64,000 nucleotides of DNA, from contig CAVRKA010000004.1 of NCBI GenBank assembly GCA_963722175.1, positions 682,001 to 746,000 of the forward strand. The letters are read 5' to 3'. Origin of the DNA: WHSW01 sp963722175. Lineage in GTDB: Bacteria; Actinomycetota; Thermoleophilia; Solirubrobacterales; 70-9. Shown here one piece after another: positions 7,905-16,437 of the stretch. Under the pieces are notes generated by a model. It did not search any database, had not been told where the DNA came from, and saw only the letters and a list, made by a program, of their open reading frames with translations. The translations under genes and the position numbers were made by a program. Each line of letters starts with the position of its first letter. Position 1 is the first letter of the stretch.

Positions 7905-8194
7905 TGGCCCGCAAGCAGCGTGCGCAGCCGACCCCGCCCGGCGCCGGACCCGCAGGCGGGCGGCGCCGCGGCGGCCGCTTCAGCGACCGCTTCCGGCCGC
8001 GCAAGTACACGCGGATCAACGTCGAGAACATCGACTACAAGGACCTGACCACGCTGCGCCGGTTCATCTCCGACCGCGGCAAGGTGCGATCGCGCCGGGT
8101 GACCGGGCTCTCGCGGCGCCACCAGCAGCAGCTCGGGCTGGCGATCCGCCGGGCCCGCGAGCTGGCGCTGCTGCCGTACGTCGGCGACCGGTAG
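7904..8194 (+). CDS. rpsR: Ribosomal protein bS18
   Basis: 96 residues. The conserved body is at residues 35-96 (KYTRINVENIDYKDLTTLRRFISD, GKVRSRRVTGLSRRHQ, LAIRRARELALLPYV). The first 30 residues are a basic Gly/Pro/Arg extension. It binds bS6 on the small subunit platform. The start ATG overlaps the stop of a 12-codon leader ORF. Confidence 0.96.
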   Translation: MARKQRAQPTPPGAGPAGGRRRGGRFSDRFRPRKYTRINVENIDYKDLTTLRRFISDRGKVRSRRVTGLSRRHQQQLGLAIRRARELALLPYVGDR

Positions 8195-8199
8195 TCGAG

Positions 8200-8652
8200 A
8201 TGGCCCAGGCGATCCTGCTCAAGGACGTGGAGGACCTCGGCGAGGCCGGACAAGCCGTCGACGTCTCGCCCGGCTACCTGCGCAACTACCTCGTCCCCCG
8301 CAAGCTCGCCCAGCCGGCCACCGATCGCTCGTTGGAGGAGGCCCGGCGCCGCCACGAGGCCGCCGAGAAGGCGGCCCGGGAGGCCGAGGAGCGCGCCGAG
8401 CAGACCGCGGCGCTGCTGTCGAAGACGGTGCTCACCATCCAGCACCGCGCCGGCGAGGACGGCAAGCTCTACGGCTCCGTCACCAGCGCCGAGATCGCCG
8501 ACGCGATCCAGGAGGCGCGCGGCCTCAAGGTCGACCGCCGCAAGATCAACCTCGAGCAGCCGATCCGCGAGGTCGGCACCTACATGGTCGACGTCGAGCT
8601 TCCCGGCGGCGCCACCGCGTCGGTGAAGACGATCATCGCCGAGCAGAAGTAA
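8200..8652 (+). CDS. rplI: Ribosomal protein bL9
   Basis: 150 residues, standard length. The N-terminal domain has AQAILLKDVEDLGEAGQ and the family signature around VSPGYLRNYLVPRKLA. A long connecting helix rich in Ala/Glu (EEARRRHEAAEKAAREAEER) and the C-terminal domain (GKLYGSVTSAEIADAI) follow. Five bases separate it from rpsR, so the two are cotranscribed. Confidence 0.96.
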   Translation: MAQAILLKDVEDLGEAGQAVDVSPGYLRNYLVPRKLAQPATDRSLEEARRRHEAAEKAAREAEERAEQTAALLSKTVLTIQHRAGEDGKLYGSVTSAEIADAIQEARGLKVDRRKINLEQPIREVGTYMVDVELPGGATASVKTIIAEQK

Positions 8653-8666
8653 GTTCTGCTCGCCGC

Positions 8667-10082
8667 TTGAGTCAGCCGGAGCGAGACAACCGCGTCCTGA
8701 CGATCGCGGTCGCCTGCCTGGCGACCGCGATGTTGATGCTCGACATCAGCGTCATCAACACCGCCCTCTCGGAGATCGCGGACGGCCTCGACACCGGCCT
8801 CACCGGACTTCAGTGGGTGATCGACGCCTACACGATCCCGCTCGCCGCGACCGTGCTCACGGCCGGGGCGATCGCCGATCGGCTCGGCCGCCGGAAGCTC
8901 TTCCAGATCGGTCTCGTGGTCTTCACGGCCAGCTCGGCGCTCTGCGGAGCGGCCCCCGGGATCGAGGTGCTGGTCGGCGCGCGGGCGATCCAGGGCCTCG
9001 GGGCGTCGCTGATGTTCGCCACCGCGCTGGCGCTGATCTCGCACGCAACGCCCGACCCCCAGGATCGCGCCAAGGCCCTGGCCGCATTCGGGGCGGCGAT
9101 CGGCGCCTCGTTCGCGCTCGGGCCGTTCATCGGCGGCGGGCTGACCGAGCTGTTCGGGTGGCGGGCGATCTTCCTCGTCAACGTGCCGATCGGCGCGATC
9201 GTCATCTGGGTCACCTACCGCTCGGTCGCCGAGAGCCGCGACCCGACCCCACGGCGGATCGACGTGCCCGGGCAGGTCACCCTGATCGGCGGGCTGTTCC
9301 TGTTGGTCCTGGCGCTGCTGCGCGGCAACGAGGACGGCTGGGGCAGCGCCGGGATCGTCGCGGCGCTGGCCGGGGCCGTCGCGTTTCTGATCGCGTTCGT
9401 GATCATCGAGGCGCGCTCCCGCGAGCCGATGCTGCCGCTCCGCCTGCTGCGCCGGCGCCAATTCGCCGGAGCGCAGGTGGCGGTCTTCGCGATCGCGGCG
9501 TCGTTCTTCGCGGTGTTCCTCTACCTCACCCTGTATCTGCAGACGGTCCTCGGCATGTCGCCGATCGAGACCGGCCTCGTTTACCTCCCCGGCACCTTCC
9601 TGGTCTTCGTCGTCTCGGGGATGACGGCGCAGATCGGGGCGCGGTACTCAGCCGCCAAGATCGCGAGCGTCGGGCTGGCGCTGGTCGCCGCCGGCCTCGC
9701 GCTGATGCTGTTCAGCGGGGTCGACTCGTCGTGGACGGTCCTGCTGCCCGGTCTGCTCGTGACCAGCATCGGGACCGGCCTTTTCAACCCGACGGGGAGC
9801 GCGCTGGCCCTCAACGCGCTGCCGAACGAACAGAGCGGTCTCGCCTCCGGCGCCAACGACACCTTCCGCCAGACGGGTGTGGCGGTGGGCATCGCGGCGC
9901 TCGGAACGCTGGTGCCGGCGGACGCCGCCCTCGGCGGGAACCTCCAGTCGTACGTCGACGGGCTGCACCATGCGCTGATCGCAAGCGCCGTGATCGCGGC
10001 CGCGGGCGCCGTCGCGACCGCGTGGCTGCTGCTTCCGGTCGGCTCGCGGGGTCAGTCCGAGGCGGTCACCGAGACCGCCTGA
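8667..10082 (+). CDS. MFS drug/proton antiporter, DHA2 (14-TM) family
   Basis: 471 residues, TTG start 14 bp after rplI. It is almost wholly hydrophobic, with the DHA2 signatures: motif A between TM2 and TM3 (GAIADRLGRRK), motif C in TM5 (GASFALGPFIGGGL) and LDISVINTAL in TM1. The sequence fits 14 membrane segments of the EmrB/QacA type, which expel small toxic molecules using the proton gradient. Its place directly after rplI, inside the replication/ribosome block, is unusual. No regulator lies beside it, so the substrate is unknown. Confidence 0.85.
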   Translation: MSQPERDNRVLTIAVACLATAMLMLDISVINTALSEIADGLDTGLTGLQWVIDAYTIPLAATVLTAGAIADRLGRRKLFQIGLVVFTASSALCGAAPGIEVLVGARAIQGLGASLMFATALALISHATPDPQDRAKALAAFGAAIGASFALGPFIGGGLTELFGWRAIFLVNVPIGAIVIWVTYRSVAESRDPTPRRIDVPGQVTLIGGLFLLVLALLRGNEDGWGSAGIVAALAGAVAFLIAFVIIEARSREPMLPLRLLRRRQFAGAQVAVFAIAASFFAVFLYLTLYLQTVLGMSPIETGLVYLPGTFLVFVVSGMTAQIGARYSAAKIASVGLALVAAGLALMLFSGVDSSWTVLLPGLLVTSIGTGLFNPTGSALALNALPNEQSGLASGANDTFRQTGVAVGIAALGTLVPADAALGGNLQSYVDGLHHALIASAVIAAAGAVATAWLLLPVGSRGQSEAVTETA

Positions 10083-10115
10083 GTCCAGGCGCCGTCAGGG
10101 CCGGCGCCCGGCGGC

Positions 10116-11079
10116 TCAGAGCTCGACGCACGTGCTCGGGTCCGGGTCCGGGCCCTGGCCGGAGTTGCTGCCGTTGTAGAACGCGACGCAGGCCCATGCG
10201 GCGTTGCGGACGATCACGGTGATCGTGCCGACGTGGCCGTTGGAGCCCTCGAGGGAGTGGTCGCATCCCTGGTCGTCGCCGTGGTGCCAGGTGGCGCTGT
10301 CGTCGGCCGGCACGTTCGGCTCGAAGAGCACGCAGGTCGCGTCGTTGTGCTCGACCAGGGTCCACTCGTAGCTCAGCGGCCGCTCATCCGGACCGGTGGC
10401 CTTCTCGGTGTAGACGGTCTGGCGCTTGTCGGGGTCGAAGACCGCGACGATCGGCTTGAGCTGCGGGCGCCCGACGAGCAGCAGCTCGAAGGGCAGTCCT
10501 TCGACGAGCTGATGCTTGTGCGTCACCGCCTCGAGGAGCTTCGCTCGCCGGGTCTGCCTGTCGCCGTCCTTCAGCGCGCGCCGGGCCGCTTCGTCGAGGC
10601 GGCTCGCCTGCTCGAAGTCATCCTTGAGCTTCTCGAACTTCCCTTCCGATCCCTCCGCCGGCGGCGGCCTGCTGGGCGAGATCGAAGGCGTCGTTGAGGC
10701 TCTTCTCCGCGAACCGGAGCGCTTCCTTCGGATCGTGCGCGTTGACGCTCGCCGCCTTGAGCTCGAAAGCGATCGCGTCCTGCAGCTCCCTGCCCAGGGC
10801 GCTGGTCCGAGGCAGTGGAATGACCCGCCAGCACGACTTCGCGTTCGTCTTGTCCTCGCGGATCTCGCCCTTGAAGTGGAGGTAGCCGCACTTCGCGTTC
10901 GGTCGCCTGACGTGTCCCCTGGCACCGTGGCGGCCGTCGTCGACTCCGCCGGAGGCGTCGGACTCGATCAAGGAGCCGGCCTGGGGCCCGTCGGCGACGA
11001 AATAGAGGCCGCTGAGGTCGTCTGCGGATCGCGACGGCGCCGCAAGGACGAGAGCGAGGACGCCGGCGAGCACGAGCAA
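10116..11079 (-). pseudogene. Secreted PKD-like protein gene, split by a frameshift
   Basis: Two overlapping frames fit one protein. The upstream frame (11079 down to 10618, TTG start) begins with a signal peptide (VLAGVLALVLAAPSRSA) and an alpha-helical domain (AEKSLNDAFDLAQQAAAGGG). The second frame (continuing to 10116) carries on with EGKFEKLKDDFEQASRLDEA and ends in a PKD/Ig-like domain (SYEWTLVEHNDATCVLF, TITVIVRN). The phases switch near 10660-10675 in a run of GCC/GGC/GGG, where one base gained or lost would rejoin them. This could be a true mutation, a sequencing error or, less likely, programmed slippage. A strong AGGAGG lies at about 11103-11108, but the exact start is unclear. The function is unknown. 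Confidence 0.6.
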
Positions 11080-11147
11080 CGCGGCGAACGCCGGTCGGAT
11101 CGCCTCCTACGCTCTCGACGAACTGGGGGAAGGCCCCACGAACCCGA

Positions 11148-11756
11148 TTATTCCAGGCCGCGCAACCAGCTCGCCACCGCGTCCCGGACGGCGGGGAGGT
11201 CGGCCTTCAGCCCGTGGTTGCCGGCCACGGTGACGACCTCGCGCTTCGGTCCGCCGGTCGGCATCCCGAATGGATCGCTGGAGCCCTGGACGACCAGCAC
11301 CGGGACCTCGACCGCGTCGAGCTCGCCCTGGCGCGACTTCGACGGGTCGTCCCCCTTGCCCGGCGGGTGGACGGGGAAGGCGAGGCAGAGCACGTCGTCG
11401 GCACCGACCGCGGCGGCCGTGCGGCAGGCGACCCGGGCGCCGAGCGAGCGGCCGCCGGCGATCAGCGGCGCGGCGATCAGGCCGCGCTGGCGCAACTCGG
11501 CGAGGACCGCCTCCCAGGCGGCGTCGAGCTGCTTCGCCGGGGCCGGTGAGCGCCGACCCGCCACCCGGTAGGGCTGCTCGACCAGGACCACGGTGAAGCC
11601 CGCCCCGCGGGCGACATCGGCCGCGGCTTGGATGTCGACGGCCTCGACCCCGCCGCCGGCCCCATGGCCGAGCACCAGCGTCCCGGCCGGCCCGTCCGCA
11701 GCGTCGACCTGGGCTCTCGCCGGACCGTGTGGCGTCTCGATCTCGATCGCGTCCAT
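11148..11756 (-). CDS. Alpha/beta hydrolase, Tex30/KANSL3-like
   Basis: 202 residues, ATG start. The order of motifs fits the small alpha/beta hydrolases related to dienelactone hydrolases and the Tex30/KANSL3 group: LVLGHGAGGG (oxyanion loop), GGRSLGARVA with nucleophile Ser104, VVQGSSDPFG with the acid Asp, and GNHGLK with the catalytic His. No signal peptide, so it is cytosolic. It is divergent from dnaB and alone in its transcription unit. The substrate is not known. Confidence 0.8.
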   Translation of the reverse strand: MDAIEIETPHGPARAQVDAADGPAGTLVLGHGAGGGVEAVDIQAAADVARGAGFTVVLVEQPYRVAGRRSPAPAKQLDAAWEAVLAELRQRGLIAAPLIAGGRSLGARVACRTAAAVGADDVLCLAFPVHPPGKGDDPSKSRQGELDAVEVPVLVVQGSSDPFGMPTGGPKREVVTVAGNHGLKADLPAVRDAVASWLRGLE

Positions 11757-11838
11757 CGCCCGAACACCTTATGGCCGTGTTTGCGGGAACGCCTCGCACG
11801 CACCCGCGACGCCTGTGGTTCGATGGGCACGAGGGCTC

Positions 11839-11860
11839 TCGGAGGGGAGATTTTCTCCGA
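11839..11860. other. Hairpin upstream of dnaB
   Basis: TCGGAG (11839-11844) pairs with CTCCGA (11855-11860) around a 10-nt loop, 28 nt before the dnaB start. A -10-like TCTAAA (11872-11877) follows it, 11 nt before the ATG. The hairpin might therefore lie in the promoter region as a protein site rather than in the mRNA. Confidence 0.35.
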
Positions 11861-11888
11861 CCGACGCGCTCTCTAAACCCAACAGACC

Positions 11889-13343
11889 ATGGAAGCCGCG
11901 ACAGCCCACGTACCGCCCCAGAACCTCGAGGCCGAGGAGTCGGTCCTGGGGGCGCTGATGGTCTCGGAGATGGCGATGAACCCGGTGATCCTCGACGTCC
12001 GCCTGACCGAGGAAGACTTCTACCGCGAGCGCCACCGGGTCATCTTCGGGGCGATCAAGCGCCTCTACGAGCGCTCGGAGCCGATCGACGCGCTCACCGT
12101 GTCGGAGCTGCTTTCCCAGCAGGGCGAGCTCGAGAAGGTCGGGGGCCGCGAGGTCGTCTCCAACCTCGCCTCGACGGTGCCGGTCGCCGGCAACGCCAAG
12201 CACTACGCGCGGATCGTCCAGCAGAACTCGCTCCTGCGGCGCCTGCTCGACGCCTCGCACAGGATCCAGAGGTCCGTTCACGACCGCGACGGCGAGCCGA
12301 TCGAGCTCGCGGAGCGCGCCGAGCGCCTGCTCTTCCAGGTCGCCCACGAGGAGCAGGCCGAGGACTTCCACGTCCTCAAGGACATCCTCTCGCGGGAGGT
12401 CGATCGCCTCGAGGAGCTCGCCACCGGCAAGGCGGAGGTGACCGGGACGCCCTCGGGGTTCACGGACCTCGACCGGATCACGGGCGGCTTCCAGCCCGGC
12501 AACCTGATCATCCTCGCGGCCCGCCCGGGCATGGGCAAGTCAGGCCTGGTCGCCAACATCGCCGAGCACGTCTCGATCAAAGAGCGCCGCCCCGTCGCCT
12601 TCTTCTCGCTCGAGATGTCGGATTCCGAGCTCGCCCAGCGGCTGATCGCGAAGCGCGCCCGGATCCCCTCCGACAAGCTCCGCAAGGGCCAGGTCCGCGA
12701 GGGGGAGTGGGCGAAGGTGCTGAAGGTCTGCAACGAGCTCGAGAGCGCGCCGCTGTGGATCGACGAGTCCTCGGACCTCTCGCTGCTCGACCTGCGGGCG
12801 AAGGCGCGGCGCCTGCACGCGCAGGAGATCTCGGCCGGTAACGGCGGCCTGGCGATGATCATCCTCGACTACATCCAGCTGATGCGGGCCGAGGACGTGC
12901 GCGCCAACCGCGTCGAGCAGGTCGGTCAGATGAGCCGCGGCCTGAAGATCCTCGCGCGCGAGCTGAAGGTTCCGGTGATCGCGCTCTCGCAGCTCTCCCG
13001 CGCCCCCGAGCAGCGCACCGGCCGGGACAAGCGCCCGATCCTCTCCGACCTGCGCGAGTCCGGGAACCTCGAGCAGGACGCGGACCTGGTCGCGTTCATC
13101 TATCGCGAGGACTACTACAAGAACTTCGGCGACGACGACGTCGACGAGACAGAGCGCGCGAGCCTCGAGGGGATCGCCGAGCTGATCGTGCGCAAGAACC
13201 GCAACGGGCCGATCGACACCGTCAAGCTCGCCTTCCTCGACAAGTACGCCTCCTTCTCGAACCTGGCGCGCACCGACTTCGCGATCCCCGCCGCCGATGA
13301 CGAGGGCGAGGAGCCGCCGCTCGTGGACGCCGTGGATCAGTGA
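11889..13343 (+). CDS. dnaB: Replicative DNA helicase DnaB
   Basis: 484 residues, standard length and without an intein. The N-terminal domain has LEAEESVLGALM and YRERHRVIF. The RecA-like motor has Walker A at about 211-219 (ARPGMGKSG), FFSLEMSD, Walker B (MIILDYIQLM), LSQLSR and the C-terminal DLRESGNLEQDAD. It unwinds the replication fork as a hexamer. It overlaps the next gene by 4 bp (GTGA), tying it to a putative loader. Confidence 0.97.
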   Translation: MEAATAHVPPQNLEAEESVLGALMVSEMAMNPVILDVRLTEEDFYRERHRVIFGAIKRLYERSEPIDALTVSELLSQQGELEKVGGREVVSNLASTVPVAGNAKHYARIVQQNSLLRRLLDASHRIQRSVHDRDGEPIELAERAERLLFQVAHEEQAEDFHVLKDILSREVDRLEELATGKAEVTGTPSGFTDLDRITGGFQPGNLIILAARPGMGKSGLVANIAEHVSIKERRPVAFFSLEMSDSELAQRLIAKRARIPSDKLRKGQVREGEWAKVLKVCNELESAPLWIDESSDLSLLDLRAKARRLHAQEISAGNGGLAMIILDYIQLMRAEDVRANRVEQVGQMSRGLKILARELKVPVIALSQLSRAPEQRTGRDKRPILSDLRESGNLEQDADLVAFIYREDYYKNFGDDDVDETERASLEGIAELIVRKNRNGPIDTVKLAFLDKYASFSNLARTDFAIPAADDEGEEPPLVDAVDQ

Positions 13344-14059
13344 CCGCCCGAGTCGAGAGGCTTCCGCACGCCTGCCCGCTCGGCCGCTGCGACGGCAGCG
13401 GCTGGATCGAGAACGAGCAGGAGAACACCGCAAGCCCCTGCGAGTGCCGCGAGCGGCGGATCGCCCAGGCGCGCACCCGCGGCGTCCGCACGGTGCTCCC
13501 GGCCAAGTATCAGGGGGTCGGCTTCGAGCGCCCGCCGATCTCGGACATGGCCCGCGATCCCGGCAAGCGGGTGGTGCTCGACGCGGTGCGCGCCTACATC
13601 GAAGATCTCGACGCGCAGATCGCCGCCGGCCGCGGGCTCTGGCTCGAGGGCGACGTCGGCACCGGCAAGACGACGCTCGCGATGCTGGTCTCCAAGCGCG
13701 CGATCGAAGCCGGGCACTCGGTGGCGATCTACTCGTTGCCCCGTCTGTTGGCACGGATCCGGCGCACCTACGACGGCGACGCGCGCGAGCTCTCCTACCT
13801 GCAGTTCTTCGAGCGCCTGACCTCGGTCGACCTGCTGCACATCGACGACCTCGGCGCCGAGAAGCGCAGCGACTGGGTGCTCGAGCAGCTCTACGCGATC
13901 GTCGACGAGCGCTACGCGACCAACCGTTCGATCATCGTGACCACGAACATGGAGGTCTCGGAGCTCGAGGACCAGATTGGCCGGCGCACGGTCTCTCGCC
14001 TCGCCGAGATCTGCGAGACGCTGCCGATGTACGGCGACGATCGGCGCTACGCCGCCTGA
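13340..14059 (+). CDS. DnaC/DnaI-like helicase loader with Cys4 motif
   Basis: 239 residues, GTG start overlapping the dnaB stop. It is an AAA+ ATPase of the DnaC/DnaI/IstB group: Walker A 104-111 (GDVGTGKT), Walker B 164-170 (DLLHIDD), a sensor-1 like IIVTTNM and an arginine-rich segment near the end (GRRTVSRLAE). The N-terminus has four Cys (12, 17, 34, 36) spaced C-x4-C-x16-C-x-C, which resembles the zinc-binding head of DnaI. Overlap with dnaB strongly suggests that it acts on the helicase. Most actinobacteria are thought to load DnaB with DciA instead, so this gene is noteworthy. An IS-type IstB is less likely because no transposase is nearby. Confidence 0.82.
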   Translation: MTARVERLPHACPLGRCDGSGWIENEQENTASPCECRERRIAQARTRGVRTVLPAKYQGVGFERPPISDMARDPGKRVVLDAVRAYIEDLDAQIAAGRGLWLEGDVGTGKTTLAMLVSKRAIEAGHSVAIYSLPRLLARIRRTYDGDARELSYLQFFERLTSVDLLHIDDLGAEKRSDWVLEQLYAIVDERYATNRSIIVTTNMEVSELEDQIGRRTVSRLAEICETLPMYGDDRRYAA

Positions 14060-14077
14060 TCGAGCGCCTTTCACCTG

Positions 14078-14083
14078 CATAAT
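14078..14083 (+). promoter_or_regulatory. Candidate -10 box (CATAAT) for leaderless purA
   Basis: CATAAT, preceded directly by TG, lies 9 nt before the purA ATG in the 33-bp gap after the loader gene. No ribosome site fits between box and start. Confidence 0.45.
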
Positions 14084-14092
14084 CAGGCGGTC

Positions 14093-15391
14093 ATGCCGGG
14101 CATCGTGATCATCGGGACCCAGTGGGGCGACGAGGGCAAGGGCAAGGTCGTCGACCTGCTCGCCGAGCGCGCCACGGCGGTCGTCCGCTTCCAGGGCGGC
14201 AACAACGCCGGGCACACGATCGTCCGCGACGGCGAGACGTTCAAGTTCCACCTGATCCCGTCGGGGATCCTCTACCCCGACAAGCTCTGCGTGATCGGCA
14301 ACGGGGTGGTGGTCGATCCGGCCGTACTGACCGCCGAGATCGACGGCCTGCGGCGGCGGGGGATCAGCGCCGGCGGGCTGAGGATCTCCGCCAACGCGCA
14401 CCTGATCATGCCCTACCACGTGATGCTCGACACGGCCGGCGAGGCGCGGCTCGGCAAGCTCGAGATCGGGACCACCAAGCGCGGGATCGGCCCGTGCTAC
14501 GCGGACAAGTCGGCGCGCCTCGGAATCCGGGTCCAGGACCTGCTCGACCCGAAGATCCTGCGCAAGAAGATCGCCACCGCGCTCGAGCCCAAGCAGCAGC
14601 AGCTGCGCCCCTTCGCACGCGACCCGAAGCTCGACCTGCACGCGATGACGGAGGAGTACCTGCGCTACGGCCATCGGCTCGAGCCCCATATCGCCGACAC
14701 GTCGCGCCTCTGCTGGGAGGCGCTCGACGCTGGGCAGACGGTGCTGTTCGAAGGGGCCCAGGCGGCGCTGCTCGACCTCGACCACGGCACCTATCCGTTC
14801 GTGACCTCCTCCAACCCGGTCGCCGGCGCGGCCTGCGTCGGCGCCGGCGTCGGGCCGACCGACATCACCGAGGTCTGGGGCGTCTGCAAGGCGTACACGA
14901 CCAGGGTCGGCGCCGGGCCCTTCCCCTCCGAGCTCACCGACGACGTCGGGGCGCACCTGCGAGACCGCGGCCACGAGTTCGGGACGACGACCGGGCGCGA
15001 GCGCCGCTGCGGCTGGCTCGACCTCGTCGCGCTGCGCTACGCGACCCGCCTGAACCGCCTCTCGACCCTCGCGATCACGAAGCTCGACGTGCTCTCCGGG
15101 TTGCCCAAGGTGAGGCTCGCGGTCCGTTACCGCGGCCTCGAGGGTGCGGTGTTCAACGAGTTCCCCTACCACCAGTCGATCCTCCATTCCGCGGTCGCCG
15201 AGTACGAGGAGATGCCGGGGTGGGAGGAGGAGATCGCCGAGGCCCGCACCGAGGGCGAGCTGCCGCCCGAGGCGCGCGACTACCTCGCCGCGATCTCCGA
15301 GGGCGCCGGGGTACCGATCGCTCTGGTCGGCGTCGGCCCCGGCCGCGACCAGGTGATCCGCACGGGCGCCGCCGAGCTGAAGGCCGCGTAG
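14093..15391 (+). CDS. purA: Adenylosuccinate synthetase
   Basis: 432 residues, full length. It starts with the GTP-binding region IGTQWGDEGKGKVVDLL, followed by GGNNAGHT, GTTKRGIGPCYADK, FEGAQAALLDLDHGTYPFVTSSN and the C-terminal substrate loop GTTTGRERRCGW. The enzyme joins IMP and aspartate using GTP, the first step from IMP to AMP. The gene has its own -10-like box and probably also drives the following methyltransferase. Confidence 0.97.
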   Translation: MPGIVIIGTQWGDEGKGKVVDLLAERATAVVRFQGGNNAGHTIVRDGETFKFHLIPSGILYPDKLCVIGNGVVVDPAVLTAEIDGLRRRGISAGGLRISANAHLIMPYHVMLDTAGEARLGKLEIGTTKRGIGPCYADKSARLGIRVQDLLDPKILRKKIATALEPKQQQLRPFARDPKLDLHAMTEEYLRYGHRLEPHIADTSRLCWEALDAGQTVLFEGAQAALLDLDHGTYPFVTSSNPVAGAACVGAGVGPTDITEVWGVCKAYTTRVGAGPFPSELTDDVGAHLRDRGHEFGTTTGRERRCGWLDLVALRYATRLNRLSTLAITKLDVLSGLPKVRLAVRYRGLEGAVFNEFPYHQSILHSAVAEYEEMPGWEEEIAEARTEGELPPEARDYLAAISEGAGVPIALVGVGPGRDQVIRTGAAELKAA

Positions 15392-16318
15392 TTGAGCCGG
15401 CTCCCGCAGCTCGACGGCGACCTCTTCCTCACCGACGGGGGCATCGAGACCGTGCTGATCTTCCACCACGGCATCGACCTGCCCGCGTTCGCCGCCTTCG
15501 ACCTGCTCAAGGACGAGGCGGGGACCGAGGCGCTGCGCAGCTACTACGAGCCGTATCTGGAGCTCGCCGCCGAGCGCGGGCTCGGGTTCGTGCTCGAGAG
15601 CCCGACCTGGCGCGCCAATCCCCGCTGGGCGGCCGAGATCGGGTACTCGGAGGACGAGCTCGACGCCTTCAACCGCAAGGCGATCGGGCTGATGGAGGCG
15701 GTCCGCACCGCGGCCGCGGACCCGTCGAGGATCGTGATCAGCGGTTGCGTCGGCCCGCATGACGACGGCTACGACCCGGCCGAGATGCTGACCGCGGACG
15801 CGGCGCGCGACTACCACTCGACGCAGATCGGGACCTTCGGCGACACCGCGGCCGACCTCGTCACCGCGATCACGATGACCTACGCCGAGGAGGCGATCGG
15901 GGTCGCCGACGCGGCCGCGGCCGCCGGAATGCCGGCGGTGATCTCGTTCACGGTCGAGACCGACGGGCGGCTGCCGAGCGGCCAGCAGCTCGGCGAGGCG
16001 ATCGGACAGGTGGACGCCGCGACGGGATCAGGGCCCGCCTACTACATGATCAACTGCGCCCACCCGACCCACTTCGACGGCGTGCTCGAGGGCGACTGGG
16101 TGAACCGGATCCAGGGCCTGCGAGCGAATGCCTCGATCCGCAGCCACGCGGAGCTCGACGAGGCACCCGACCTCGACGAGGGCGATCCCGCCGATCTCGG
16201 GGCCCGCTACGCCGCGCTGCGCGAGCGCCTGCCGCGGCTGAACGTGCTCGGCGGCTGCTGTGGCACCGACCACCGCCACGTCGCCGAGATCCGCGACGCC
16301 TGGCTCAGCGGTGCCTAG
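15392..16318 (+). CDS. Homocysteine S-methyltransferase family protein
   Basis: 308 residues. The TTG start directly abuts the purA stop. It has the betaine/homocysteine methyltransferase barrel: LTDGGIETVLIFHHGIDLPAF at the N-terminus, and the zinc-binding Cys in MINCAHP and in GGCCGTDHRHV near the C-terminus. The family moves a methyl group from S-methylmethionine, AdoMet or betaine to homocysteine. It has no cobalamin domain. It ends 2 bp into a convergent overlap with the 40-residue minus-strand gene. Confidence 0.85.
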   Translation: MSRLPQLDGDLFLTDGGIETVLIFHHGIDLPAFAAFDLLKDEAGTEALRSYYEPYLELAAERGLGFVLESPTWRANPRWAAEIGYSEDELDAFNRKAIGLMEAVRTAAADPSRIVISGCVGPHDDGYDPAEMLTADAARDYHSTQIGTFGDTAADLVTAITMTYAEEAIGVADAAAAAGMPAVISFTVETDGRLPSGQQLGEAIGQVDAATGSGPAYYMINCAHPTHFDGVLEGDWVNRIQGLRANASIRSHAELDEAPDLDEGDPADLGARYAALRERLPRLNVLGGCCGTDHRHVAEIRDAWLSGA

Positions 16319-16437
16319 CGCTCCCGCCGGCGCTCGTGGATCGCCATCGCGACGATCCCGGTGATCACGGTCAGCGGCGCGAGCGCGAAGCCGATCGTGG
16401 TCAGCCAGTGGCCGGCGTGGGCGACGAGCAGGCTCAT
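16315..16437 (-). CDS. 40-residue single-span membrane protein
   Basis: ATG 16437 to TAG 16315-16317 encodes 40 residues: a short N-terminus, one hydrophobic span (TTIGFALAPLTVITGIVAMA) and a basic end (IHERRRER), so the C-terminus is probably cytoplasmic. Its ATG overlaps the stop of the large membrane protein (ATGA), so it is translated together with it and may be a small subunit of the same complex. I do not recognise the family. Confidence 0.6.
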   Translation of the reverse strand: MSLLVAHAGHWLTTIGFALAPLTVITGIVAMAIHERRRER

